From assembly GCA_049647585.1 (NCBI GenBank), contig JBARXY010000046.1, positions 1-43,391 of the forward strand: 43,391 bases of DNA. Direction: 5' to 3'. The DNA comes from JAGQSZ01 sp049647585. GTDB lineage: Bacteria > Actinomycetota > Acidimicrobiia > Acidimicrobiales > Microtrichaceae. The notes beneath the pieces are model-generated. The model worked only from the letters and a program-made list of their open reading frames with translations, was not told where the DNA came from and did not search any database. Made by a program: the position numbers and the translations under genes. Below are positions 1 to 8,079 of the stretch, piece by piece. Position 1 is the stretch's first letter. Each line of letters opens with the position of its first letter.

Positions 1-1
1 A

Positions 2-625
2 CCCCAGCCGACAGGCGGGTTCGGAGTCACCGGTGACCAGTATGCCCGCCTGCTCGACGAGTTCGAGGCGGCTCTGCCGGCGAGTTGGGAACACACGAAG
101 TGGCAACTTGAGCGGGGACGACAGATCCGTTACGCCACCCCCGAGCAACGCCGCGCTCTCGCCAGCCGAGATGGCGGATGTGTGTTCCCAGGATGCGACA
201 TGCCCCACGCCTGGACCGAAGCCCATCACGTCACCTGGTGGCGAAACGGCGGAACAACCGATATCGACCAACTCATCAGCCTCTGTAGACGCCACCACGG
301 CGTAGCCCACATGACCGGCTGGAACGTCACCCTCGACAAACACGGCTGGACCCACTGGAGCACCCCCAACGGCCGACACCTCCACGGCCAACGCCACCAC
401 ACCCAACCCGCCTCAACCAGCACACCGGCAGGCCAGACCGGCCAGACAGGCCAGACAGGTCGGACTGGCGGGGGCAAGGGAACCAGCGTCGATGGCAACG
501 GCACCTGGCCCAGCAGCCGGACCGGACAGACCGGCCAAGATGGCAATGGCACCAGCCCGCCCGGCACAGACCCGCCAGACAATCACCCGCCCGGCGCAGA
601 CCCGCCCTGCTGCGGACACGACTAG
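2..625 (+). CDS. HNH endonuclease, DUF222/13E12-type, 3' part only
   Basis: The reading frame is open at the window edge, so only the C-terminal 207 residues are visible. They carry the HNH nuclease signature of DUF222-associated (13E12-type) actinobacterial proteins: a CVFPGC zinc pair around position 180, the HHVTWW histidine box, and LCRRHHGVAH closing the fold. The tail after about position 410 is low-complexity: QTG repeats, then proline-rich DPP/NHPP segments. Proteins of this family are usually multicopy in actinobacteria and are suspected to be mobile or to lie within repeat elements; their substrate is unknown. The N-terminal DUF222 half would lie upstream of the window. A family-level call is safe; any host function is not known. 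Confidence 0.85.
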   Translation, partial: PQPTGGFGVTGDQYARLLDEFEAALPASWEHTKWQLERGRQIRYATPEQRRALASRDGGCVFPGCDMPHAWTEAHHVTWWRNGGTTDIDQLISLCRRHHGVAHMTGWNVTLDKHGWTHWSTPNGRHLHGQRHHTQPASTSTPAGQTGQTGQTGRTGGGKGTSVDGNGTWPSSRTGQTGQDGNGTSPPGTDPPDNHPPGADPPCCGHD

Positions 626-938
626 CCCCGAGCTCCAGACCCCGGAACCTCGGACCCTCCGGCTGGACGGCTGCCGGGTACTGGGCCCACGCACAACACG
701 AATGAGACGGCAACCCCCGGAACCCACCACAACCCGGGACACGCCGTCACATTCACGCGCCCGAAATCAGCGCGCGTGTGTCTTGCGTGTCCCGGGGTCT
801 CAGATCGGTACCAGCCGGATAGTGCAGATGGGTGGCAGTGGTCCGATGGCCTATTCGGCTGGGTCATCGGGACCATCAATCTCAAGCGGGCTCAGTGACC
901 TGTCGATCATCTGACGAAGGAACACAGGTAGGAGAGTC
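626..938. other. Gene-free spacer containing a large nested palindrome
   Basis: I found no credible gene between the HNH stop and the small peptide at 939. Frames open here have arginine/proline-rich composition with no family signature. The main content is the inverted repeat at 733-796 (listed separately). The 3' end (921-938) carries a GGAG ribosome-binding site for the 40-codon peptide. Confidence 0.6.
733..796. repeat. Nested inverted repeat (12-bp outer and 7-bp inner stems)
   Basis: CCCGGGACACGC (733-744) is exactly complementary to GCGTGTCCCGGG (785-796). Inside the 40-nt loop, CACGCGC (754-760) pairs with GCGCGTG (772-778). The result is a two-stage hairpin. It has no U-tract, so it may be a rho-independent-like actinobacterial terminator for the HNH gene, or a palindromic repeat element that travels with such genes. 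Confidence 0.7.
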
Positions 939-1061
939 ATGGACCACACGCAGAATCGAGTAGCTGCTGCGCCAACGCGGAACTCGGTCTCCGCATCTGA
1001 GATCGCTCTCTTTCTGATCCTCGCCGTACTGGTCGCCACCATCAGCATCTCGGTTATCTGA
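939..1061 (+). CDS. Small single-pass membrane peptide (40 aa)
   Basis: ATG at 939 follows AGGTAGGAGAG, giving a good ribosome-binding site with GGAG at 931-934. The product has a polar 20-residue head and then one hydrophobic helix (ALFLILAVLVATISISV) ending almost at the C-terminus. It lies 13 bases upstream of the zinc-ribbon membrane protein and is probably co-transcribed with it. I do not recognise a family. The strong ribosome-binding site and clean transmembrane segment are the case for it being real. Confidence 0.55.
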   Translation: MDHTQNRVAAAPTRNSVSASEIALFLILAVLVATISISVI

Positions 1062-1074
1062 TGGGCCCCGTGGG

Positions 1075-1884
1075 ATGAAGAGTTGCCCGGGTTGTCTATT
1101 CCTGATTGACGACGATCAGGAACGCTGTGAGACCTGCGTCAAACAGAAGGCCACCGAACTGCCTCCCATCCAGATCGGATCGGCCGGTGGCGCAACCGCT
1201 GTTCTCGACAGGTCCGTCAAGGTCGCGGCTCCAGAAGAGATGCTCGACCTTCGTTACCGCCCGGCTCGTCGCACGGTAACGGTCAAGGGGGTCATCATTG
1301 GCGTGCTCATCTGTGCTCTCGTTGGCGCGCTCGCCTCGGCCGGAGGCTATGGCCCACTCGCCCCGAAGTTTGCCGCTTGGAACCTGACGATCAATCGGCC
1401 GGAGGCATTTCCCCAGGACTGGCAGCACCTCGACGATCTCTCGACGGTGTTCGAAGTCGACCTGCCGGGAGGCAGCAAATCCCTCTTCGAACAGCTGGAC
1501 CCGGACGATCCCACCCAGGGCGGAATCGTCGGCAAGACGGTGACAACGGTTCACGGTGCCAAGATGCAAGTTGCATGGTCCGACTTCGGTGTGAGCCCCG
1601 AGTCGCTCGCGACTTTCAACTCGCCCGACGGAATACAACAACTCCTCGGACGGTACGCGGCGGCTCGGGTGCCCGGGAAAATGACGATTTCACGTCCGGT
1701 GGTGCTTCCCATCGGGCAGGCGGTCGACGGTGTTTTCGTCAATGACGACGTGACGACCCGAGTACGGGTCGTGATGACGCCCAAGGAGGCGTTCATCCTC
1801 AGTACCAGTGGAGCGGACAGCGATGCGCTGGCCCTCGATGCCGCACATCAACGGCTCTTGGAGTCGTTCAGGCCCAACCTCTAA
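1075..1884 (+). CDS. Zinc-ribbon, single-pass membrane protein of unknown function
   Basis: 269 residues. The N-terminus holds a short zinc ribbon: CPGC at residues 4-7 and CETC about ten residues later. A linker and one transmembrane helix (VIIGVLICALVGALASAGGY, about residues 75-94) follow. The remaining ~170 residues would be outside the membrane and have no motif I recognise. The architecture, a cytosolic zinc ribbon tethered to an extracellular domain, resembles many actinobacterial hypothetical proteins. The stop codon overlaps the aceE stop by four bases on the opposite strand, so the two genes are convergent with no terminator between them. No function is proposed. Confidence 0.75.
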   Translation: MKSCPGCLFLIDDDQERCETCVKQKATELPPIQIGSAGGATAVLDRSVKVAAPEEMLDLRYRPARRTVTVKGVIIGVLICALVGALASAGGYGPLAPKFAAWNLTINRPEAFPQDWQHLDDLSTVFEVDLPGGSKSLFEQLDPDDPTQGGIVGKTVTTVHGAKMQVAWSDFGVSPESLATFNSPDGIQQLLGRYAAARVPGKMTISRPVVLPIGQAVDGVFVNDDVTTRVRVVMTPKEAFILSTSGADSDALALDAAHQRLLESFRPNL

Positions 1885-4607
1885 TAGGGAGCCGGTTCCT
1901 CGGTTGGAATTTCGAACCGGTCGATCGCATCGTCGAGCACTTCGGCCTTGAGTTCGCCTTCGTCGACCAGACCCCGCAGCACCGTGAGAACGATGCTGCG
2001 GGCATCGGTCTCGAAGTATGCCCGTAGCGATTCCCTGGTGTCGGAAAGGCCGAACCCATCGGTGCCCAGGGAGGACCACCTGCGGGGCACCCAACGGACG
2101 ATCTGGTCGGGTACGGCGCACATGAAGTCGGTAACGGCAGTGATTGGGCCCTCGGACTCGTTGAGCTGCTGGGTCACCCACGGCACCTGCCGCTCGGTTC
2201 CGGGATGCAGGCGATTGTGTCGCTCCACCCGCAGAGCCTCGGTGCGCAGTTGCTGGTAGCTCGTGGCCGACCACAACTCGGCCCCAACCTGGTAGTGCTC
2301 GGCGAGCAGGGATACCGCCTTCGCTGCCTCGGTGTGGGCGGTCCCGGAGAACAGGATCGTGGCTCTTGGCCCGTCCACCTTGGGTGCCTCGGCAAACCGG
2401 TAGAGGCCCCGCACAACCTGCTCGGCGACCCCCTCGGGTGCCGGCGGCATCGGATAGTTCTCGTTGTAGAGGGTCAGGTAGTAGAAGACGTCCTTGCCCT
2501 TGGTCGGGTCTCCTCCGGGGAACATCTCGTTGATGCCGTACTTGACGATCATCGCGGTCTCGTAGGCGAAGGCCGGGTCATAGGAATGACACGACGGCAC
2601 GGTCGAGGCCAGCACATGGCTGTGCCCGTCGCAGTGCTGCAGTCCTTCGCCCGAAAGCGTCGTCCGACCGGCTGTCGCGGCCATCAGGAATCCCCGGGCT
2701 CCAGCATCACCAGCTGCCCAGATGAGGTCGCCGACCCGCTGGAAGCCGAACATCGAATAGAAGGTGAAGAAGGGAATCAGCGGCACGCCGCGGTGGACGT
2801 AGCTGGTCGCGGCGGCGGTCCAGTCAGCCATTCCGCCGGCCTCGGTGATTCCCTCCTCAAGGATCTGTCCGTCGATCGATTCCCGGTACGACAGCAGCAG
2901 GTCATGATCGACAGGCTCATAGTTCTGGCCGAGCGCCGAGTAGATCCCGAATTCGGGGAAGAGCGCGTCCATGCCGAAGGTTCTGGCCTCATCCGGGATG
3001 ATCGGAATGACCCGCTCGCCCACGTTCGGGTCGCGACACAGATTCCTCAGCAGACGGGTGAACGAGGTGGTGGTGGACGCCGCCTGCTTGCCAGAGCCTG
3101 CGAGGAACTCGGTGAAGACCTCATCTGCCGGTACTGACAGCGGACGGCGAACTCTGACCTGGCGGGAAGGCAGTGGTCCGTCGAGATGCGTGCGGCGCAG
3201 TCGCAGATACTCGGCGACCGCAGAGTCCTCGGGCGGGCGGACATAGGGAGGAAGGTCGCCGTCGAAAGCCGAGTCCGGCAGGGCCTCCTGCAGGTGCAGC
3301 CGATCGCGCAACTCCATCAACTGGGCTGCGGTCATCTTCTTGATCTGGTGGGTCGAATTGCGTCCCTCGAAGCCGCTACCGAGGGCCCAGCCCTTGATGG
3401 TCTTGGCGAGGATCACCGTCGGAACACCCTTGGTCTCGACCGCGGCCTTGTATGCGGCGTAGAGCTTTCGGTAGTCGTGTCCGCCGCGGGGGAGCATCTG
3501 CAGATCGGCATCGGAGAGGTGCTCGACCATTGCCCGCAGACGGGGATCGGGTCCGAAGAAGTTCTCGCGGATGTAACTGCCGTCCTCGATGGCGTAGCGC
3601 TGGAACTCCCCATCCAGAGTCGTGTTCATCTTGTTGAGCAGCACGCCGTCGATGTCCCGTGCGAGCAGTTCGTCCCAGCCGGCGCCCCAGATCACCTTGA
3701 TGACGTTCCATCCGTTACCACGGAAGATCGCCTCGAGTTCCTGGATGATCTTTCCATTACCTCGGACTGGACCGTCGAGCCGCTGCAAGTTGCAGTTGAC
3801 GACCCAGGTCAGATTGTCGAGCTGTTCCCGTGCTGCCAGCGAGATGGCCCCAAGCGTCTCTGGCTCGTCGACTTCGCCATCGCCCAGGAAGCCCCAGACC
3901 CGGCTGGTCATTGCGTCATCGATACGTCGGTTCTGCAGATACTTGTTGAACCTCGCCTGGTAGATCGACAGGATTGGGCCGAGTCCCATCGACACCGTCG
4001 GGTATTCCCAGAAATCACCCATGAGGTGAGGGTGGGGATACGAGGACAACCCACGTCCATCCGACGGGGGACGTGCAACGGGGAAGTCCACCTCTCGACG
4101 GAAACGGTCCAGGTCGGCCTCGTCGAGACGTCGCTCCAGGTATGCGCGTGCGTACAGCCCGGGAGCGGCGTGGCCCTGGATGTAGACGTGGTCGCCCGGA
4201 TCGCCGCCTTCCTTGCCCCGGAAGAAGTGGTTCATGCCGACGTCGTAGAGGGCTGCGCTGCTGGCGAAGGTCGACAGGTGACCGCCGATTCCATCGGCAC
4301 GCTTGTTGGCCCGGACGACCATCACCGCAGCGTTCCAACGGATATAGGCACGGATGTGACGTTCAAGCTCGTAGTCCCCCGGGAACCACGGCTCGTCCTC
4401 GCTCGGGATCGTGTTGACGTACGGGGTCGAGACGCTGGCCGGCGTGCCCACGGCGAGTTCACGTGAGCGCTCGACCAGTCTGGCCATCAGATATCGGGCA
4501 CGGGTCCGACCCCGGTTGTCAACGACCGAGCCGAGCGAATCGAGCCATTCCGCTGTCTCCGCCGGGTCGATGTCGGGGAGCTGATGGGCGAATCCGTCGA
4601 TGATCAT
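1881..4607 (-). CDS. aceE: Pyruvate dehydrogenase E1 component, homodimeric (AceE)
   Basis: 908 residues, the usual length for homodimeric E1. AceE decarboxylates pyruvate with thiamine diphosphate and passes the acetyl group to the lipoyl arm of E2. The thiamine-diphosphate motif runs from GDGEVDEP (residues 242-249) to NCNLQRLDGP (271-280), and GHAAPG near 145-150 is typical of the family. ATG at 4607 is preceded on the minus strand by GGAGG with a good spacing, which fixes the start. The gene is not beside its E2/E3 partners: lpdA and a sucB-like E2 lie 36 kb away, on the other side of the flagellar locus. In actinobacteria AceE commonly works with the SucB-type E2 and a shared Lpd. Confidence 0.96.
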   Translation of the reverse strand: MIIDGFAHQLPDIDPAETAEWLDSLGSVVDNRGRTRARYLMARLVERSRELAVGTPASVSTPYVNTIPSEDEPWFPGDYELERHIRAYIRWNAAVMVVRANKRADGIGGHLSTFASSAALYDVGMNHFFRGKEGGDPGDHVYIQGHAAPGLYARAYLERRLDEADLDRFRREVDFPVARPPSDGRGLSSYPHPHLMGDFWEYPTVSMGLGPILSIYQARFNKYLQNRRIDDAMTSRVWGFLGDGEVDEPETLGAISLAAREQLDNLTWVVNCNLQRLDGPVRGNGKIIQELEAIFRGNGWNVIKVIWGAGWDELLARDIDGVLLNKMNTTLDGEFQRYAIEDGSYIRENFFGPDPRLRAMVEHLSDADLQMLPRGGHDYRKLYAAYKAAVETKGVPTVILAKTIKGWALGSGFEGRNSTHQIKKMTAAQLMELRDRLHLQEALPDSAFDGDLPPYVRPPEDSAVAEYLRLRRTHLDGPLPSRQVRVRRPLSVPADEVFTEFLAGSGKQAASTTTSFTRLLRNLCRDPNVGERVIPIIPDEARTFGMDALFPEFGIYSALGQNYEPVDHDLLLSYRESIDGQILEEGITEAGGMADWTAAATSYVHRGVPLIPFFTFYSMFGFQRVGDLIWAAGDAGARGFLMAATAGRTTLSGEGLQHCDGHSHVLASTVPSCHSYDPAFAYETAMIVKYGINEMFPGGDPTKGKDVFYYLTLYNENYPMPPAPEGVAEQVVRGLYRFAEAPKVDGPRATILFSGTAHTEAAKAVSLLAEHYQVGAELWSATSYQQLRTEALRVERHNRLHPGTERQVPWVTQQLNESEGPITAVTDFMCAVPDQIVRWVPRRWSSLGTDGFGLSDTRESLRAYFETDARSIVLTVLRGLVDEGELKAEVLDDAIDRFEIPTEEPAPY

Positions 4608-4716
4608 TCGGGCCTCCGGGGCGAGTGGGAGTACACCTCTACCCTACGACCCCACCCCGCTGTCGCCGGGCCGCCCGAGCCGCCGGGCCGGTCAATTGCT
4701 CCAGCAGCCTGCCTGG

Positions 4717-5574
4717 TCAGCCCGCGCTGGTCAGTTGTGCAACAGCCGGGGGACTGGCTGTCGGTGTGGTGGCGCTGGTGAGTCGAGCACGCAGGTCGGA
4801 GTGACGTGCGATGTCGGCCGCGTAACGGGCCTGACGAATCTCGACCCGACCCTTGGGCCTGGTCGTGGAGGTCGGCTCGAACTGTGAGTCGATCCCGTGG
4901 CGGATCATTTCGATTGCATCCGACCGGAGCTGGGACACCCTCGAAGTTGTGACTCCGAGGAGTTCAGCGAGGCTCTCGAAGGACCGGTTCTCCAGGTAGA
5001 TGCCGACAACCACGATCCGTAGGCGCTCCGGTAGCGACGCGAGTGCGGCGCGCAGGTAACCCTGCATCTCTGCCGACTCCAGCAGCTCGTGGGGCTCGGG
5101 GGAGTTGCGGTCGACCAACTGGGACTCGTCGTCACGACGATCCAGGTTCTGACGGGCGTCGAGTGCCCGCGTGACACCCAGATTCACGGCTTCGCGCATC
5201 CGCCTTAACTCGGCAGGACTGATTTCCAGACGATCTGCGACCTGATCGTCATCGGGCATCTGACGCAGTTCAAGAGCCAGTTCCTGCGTGGCGGCTTCGG
5301 CGTCGCGAGCGGTGCGTCGAACCGACCTCGGGGTCCAGTCGGCGGAGCGGGCCACATCCAGGACAGCTCCCCGAATTCGTTGGGTGGCGTATCCGGCAAA
5401 CGGTATGCCCCGGTCGAAGTCGTAGCGACAAGCTGCTTCGACGAGCCCGAGAGTGCCAGCGGCAGCAAGCTCGCTCCGATCGACAAATCGGGGGAAGCCT
5501 CCGGAGATTCGCAGAACCACCTGCTCGACGAGCGGTAGGTGCTCCTCTGCGAGCTTTGCTCTCCGCTTTTCCAT
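4717..5574 (-). CDS. fliA: RNA polymerase sigma factor, FliA/WhiG (sigma-28) family
   Basis: 285 residues from ATG 5574. Region 2 covers residues ~8-75 (DRSELAAAGTLGLVEAA, then FAGYATQRIRGAVLDVAR), region 3 ~92-130, and region 4 ~173-228 with the helix-turn-helix ESLAELLGVTTSRVSQLRSDA. This is the FliA/WhiG layout. Given the position beside the flagellar operons it should direct late flagellar transcription. A TTG start at 5649 would add 25 residues, but ATG 5574 has AGGGG just upstream and begins at the conserved domain, so I prefer it. Its start region is covered by a repeated GTTGCCCC element that could mediate autoregulation. No FlgM-like anti-sigma gene is visible in the window. Confidence 0.88.
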   Translation of the reverse strand: MEKRRAKLAEEHLPLVEQVVLRISGGFPRFVDRSELAAAGTLGLVEAACRYDFDRGIPFAGYATQRIRGAVLDVARSADWTPRSVRRTARDAEAATQELALELRQMPDDDQVADRLEISPAELRRMREAVNLGVTRALDARQNLDRRDDESQLVDRNSPEPHELLESAEMQGYLRAALASLPERLRIVVVGIYLENRSFESLAELLGVTTSRVSQLRSDAIEMIRHGIDSQFEPTSTTRPKGRVEIRQARYAADIARHSDLRARLTSATTPTASPPAVAQLTSAG

Positions 5575-5640
5575 GTTGCCCCTGTCGCTAGTGGGGCAAC
5601 CCTTGGCCAGGTGAGAAGTCCGGCTCAGGTTTGTTGCCCC
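5575..5640. promoter_or_regulatory. Three-copy GTTGCCCC element over the sigma-factor start
   Basis: GTTGCCCC (5575-5582) and GGGGCAAC (5593-5600) form a perfect 8-bp inverted repeat with a 10-nt spacer. A third copy, GTTGCCCC, lies at 5633-5640. The longer direct repeat TGTTGCCCCTGT recurs 57-58 bases apart. On the minus strand the inverted repeat covers the ribosome-binding site and abuts ATG 5574. It could be a protein operator or an RNA hairpin that hides the ribosome-binding site. Confidence 0.5.
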
Positions 5641-5700
5641 TGTGTTCAATGACCTGTCGGCAACAAATTTCGGATTCTTAACTGTGGTTCAGGAATTTGG

Positions 5701-5740
5701 GTCCAATGGACCGTGGGAATGATTCTTTGGGCCCACGACC
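5701..5740. terminator. Weak hairpins downstream of flgL
   Basis: GTCCA-A-TGGAC is a short palindrome at 5701-5711, and CGTGGG (5712-5717) pairs with CCCACG (5732-5737). They lie behind the flgL stop (minus strand) and upstream of the sigma-factor gene. A weak terminator is possible; there is no clear U-tract. Confidence 0.3.
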
Positions 5741-5764
5741 CGCCCACGTCCCGAACCCGAAGCG

Positions 5765-6664
5765 TCAACGCATGAAGTCCAGCAGGGACATCTGCATGAC
5801 CTTCGCTGCGGTCGACAAGGCGGCCTGGTACGAGAAGTTCTTGGCGCTCGCGTCGATCATTGCCTGCGCGATGTCGACGTCCTCCACCTCGGACAACGCC
5901 CGTTGCGTGTCGATGTCCGAAAACTCGGTACGGGCCATCACGTCGTCGACCTGGCGTGCCCTGGCTCCGAGTTCGACCTGGGCCGACTCGATGCGGTCCA
6001 TCGCGGAGTCGAGCGCGTTGATACCGTTCGACATTCCGGCCTGATCTCCGCTCAGAATTGCGGCCGAGATGGCGTCCAGCATCTGGAAGAGGTTGCCGTT
6101 CATCGGGTCCACGCCGTCGAACGTGCCGAAGACGTTTGTGCCGGTCCGATTCACCTCGACGGAGACTTCCGGCGCGATTGGTCGCGTGACCGAGTTGTCG
6201 TCACCCAAATAGTTCCCGGCCGCATCGAATGCTGCACTCGAGTCCGAGGTGCCGGCAAAGATCGGCCGGTTCAGATGTTTCGTGTTGCCGAGCGCCAGGA
6301 GGCTTTCACGGACCGTCTTGACCTCGGCTGCAAGGGCCTCGCGGGCGTTCGGGTCCGAGGCTCCCGAACGGGCCTGGATGACCAGGGTCCTGACGTGGGT
6401 GATCTCTTCCACACTCGAGGTCAGCGCCGTGTCGCCTGCGACCATCCAGCTGCGGGCGTCTGTGGCGTTGCGCTGGAACTGTGAGGACCGCTGCAGGGTT
6501 CCACGGTGGCCGAGCGCGGTGAGCGAGCGGGCTGGATCGTCGGAAGCCTTGGAGATCTGCTTCTGTGAGCTCATCTTCTGTTGGGCCCGGATCATCGCCA
6601 GGTTGGCGTTGTTCAGGTCCGACAGCATGAGGCGGTTCGAAGTCGTTGTCGTTACGCGGTTCAT
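5765..6664 (-). CDS. flgL: Flagellar hook-associated protein 3 (FlgL)
   Basis: 299 residues, normal for FlgL, which forms the second ring of the hook-filament junction. The N-terminal coiled-coil reads NRLMLSDLNNANLAMIRAQ and then SKASDDPARS, matching the flagellin-like D0/D1 helices. The C-terminus (residues ~255-299) has the pairing helices DVDIAQAMIDASAKNFSYQA followed by MQMSLLDFMR. The ATG overlaps the flgK stop as ATGA (6661-6664), so it is the last gene of a coupled flgN-flgK-flgL operon that is divergent from fliC. It should be exported by the flagellar type III apparatus after hook completion. Confidence 0.95.
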   Translation of the reverse strand: MNRVTTTTSNRLMLSDLNNANLAMIRAQQKMSSQKQISKASDDPARSLTALGHRGTLQRSSQFQRNATDARSWMVAGDTALTSSVEEITHVRTLVIQARSGASDPNAREALAAEVKTVRESLLALGNTKHLNRPIFAGTSDSSAAFDAAGNYLGDDNSVTRPIAPEVSVEVNRTGTNVFGTFDGVDPMNGNLFQMLDAISAAILSGDQAGMSNGINALDSAMDRIESAQVELGARARQVDDVMARTEFSDIDTQRALSEVEDVDIAQAMIDASAKNFSYQAALSTAAKVMQMSLLDFMR

Positions 6665-8079
6665 CGTCCTACCAACCCTGTGCGATTGATGAGTGTGTCA
6701 AGTGCCTGGTCAATTGTGGTGAGCATCCGCGATGCGGCCTCGTAGGAGCGCTGGGCGGTGATCATCGCGGTCAGTTCCTCGTCGAGATTCACTCCGGACA
6801 CCGAGATCCGGGCGTCGTCGGCCTGGTTGGTGACCTCTGTCTGGAGGTAGGAACGCTGTTCCATCGTCTGGGTTTCGATCGCGAGTCGGCCGATCATGTC
6901 TGCATAGAAGCTGTCGGCCGATCCGCTCGTCTGGTGCATCGCAGCGATCTGCTGGGCGATCGTGGCGTCGAGAGCCCCTGACCCTGCGATACCGGCGGCC
7001 ACCCGCGACGGGTTGCCGTCAACATCGCTCGACAGCTTGATGGACGCTGCGGTCACACCTGCCGGATCCCAGTAGTTGAGGTTGACATCTGCCACGGTGT
7101 CGAGCCCCTGACCACCCTGATGCAACGCGTTCACCGTAGTTACGAGCGTCGCAGCGACACTGTCGAGGTCCGAGATGGTTCTCGGCACATGGACATTCGC
7201 AGTCTGCAGGAGTCCTGCCACCCGGCCTCCGGTGACCGTGGCTGGATAGCCATCGATAGCCCACTCGACCTCGACGGTGTTCATCGGCACACCCGCGAAC
7301 TCTCCGCCAAGGGGTCCGGACTCTGCCACCTTGAGCTGTTCGGAGCGACTTCCCTTGACCAGTGAGCTGCCACCCAGGGTGATGTCGACGGTGCCTAGTT
7401 CGCCTTGGGTGACGCTGACCCCAATCAGGTCGGCCAGGTCCTTGACGAGAAGGTCGCGACGGTCTGCGAGGTCATGAGGATCAAGACCTGAGGCGGTCGC
7501 CTGGGCGATCGAATGGTTGAGTTCGGCGATCTGGGCCGCGTTGGCGTTGACCTGGCTGACGAGCTGGTCGACTTCCTTGACCGACTTGTTGCGCAGATTC
7601 GTCAGGTCCGACGAAACGCGGTTGAACGTCGATGCGATGGTCCGGCCCTGCTGGAGCAGGGCGATACGGCCGGCGGAGTTCCCCGGGTTGTTGGCGACGT
7701 CATCCCAGGCCGCGTAGAAGTCACCGAACTGGACCGACATGCCGACATCGGATGGTTCCGGAAGCATTTGTTCGATCCGCAACAACATTGTCGATTCGGT
7801 CTGGAGGCGCTGCGCGGAGCCGTGCTCGCGCATTGCGCGGTTCTCGAGCAACTCATCTCGGATTCGGCTGACTCCGGTGACCTTCACGCCGTTGCCCGAC
7901 ACCGTCGAGCGGGAGTACATCGATGGCACGGCCCACTGACCGGCCGGTGAGAGTTCGACCCTACGGCGACTGAAGCCCTCGGTCGCGCTGTTGGCGATGT
8001 TGTGGCCGATCGTGTCGAGAACACGTCGCTGGCTCAGGAGCCCGCTCAGAGCTGTATTGAGTGATCCGAAGCTGGACAT
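6661..8079 (-). CDS. flgK: Flagellar hook-associated protein 1 (FlgK)
   Basis: 472 residues. The rod/hook-family N-terminus SSFGSLNTALSGLLSQRRVL followed by IGHNIANSATEGFSRRRVEL is characteristic. The C-terminal helix (SGVNLDEELTAMITAQRSYE, ~residues 424-443) is the matching FlgK D0 helix. FlgK joins hook to filament together with FlgL. The start shares its A with the stop of the upstream FlgN-like gene (TGATG), which supports translational coupling of chaperone and substrate. Compared with enterobacterial FlgK (about 547 residues) the surface domain is shorter, as in many Gram-positives. Confidence 0.95.
   Translation of the reverse strand: MSSFGSLNTALSGLLSQRRVLDTIGHNIANSATEGFSRRRVELSPAGQWAVPSMYSRSTVSGNGVKVTGVSRIRDELLENRAMREHGSAQRLQTESTMLLRIEQMLPEPSDVGMSVQFGDFYAAWDDVANNPGNSAGRIALLQQGRTIASTFNRVSSDLTNLRNKSVKEVDQLVSQVNANAAQIAELNHSIAQATASGLDPHDLADRRDLLVKDLADLIGVSVTQGELGTVDITLGGSSLVKGSRSEQLKVAESGPLGGEFAGVPMNTVEVEWAIDGYPATVTGGRVAGLLQTANVHVPRTISDLDSVAATLVTTVNALHQGGQGLDTVADVNLNYWDPAGVTAASIKLSSDVDGNPSRVAAGIAGSGALDATIAQQIAAMHQTSGSADSFYADMIGRLAIETQTMEQRSYLQTEVTNQADDARISVSGVNLDEELTAMITAQRSYEAASRMLTTIDQALDTLINRTGLVGR

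Noticed and set aside
492..914. 140-codon open frame after the HNH gene
   Set aside because: Arg/Pro-rich shadow with no family signature, crossing the palindrome at 733-796.
2205..3137. 310-codon open frame on the + strand opposite aceE
   Set aside because: Same reason: an antisense shadow of aceE with no start signal or motif.
3186..4466. 426-codon open frame on the + strand opposite aceE
   Set aside because: It is the antisense shadow of a high-GC gene with a firm family match on the minus strand; the product has no domain pattern.
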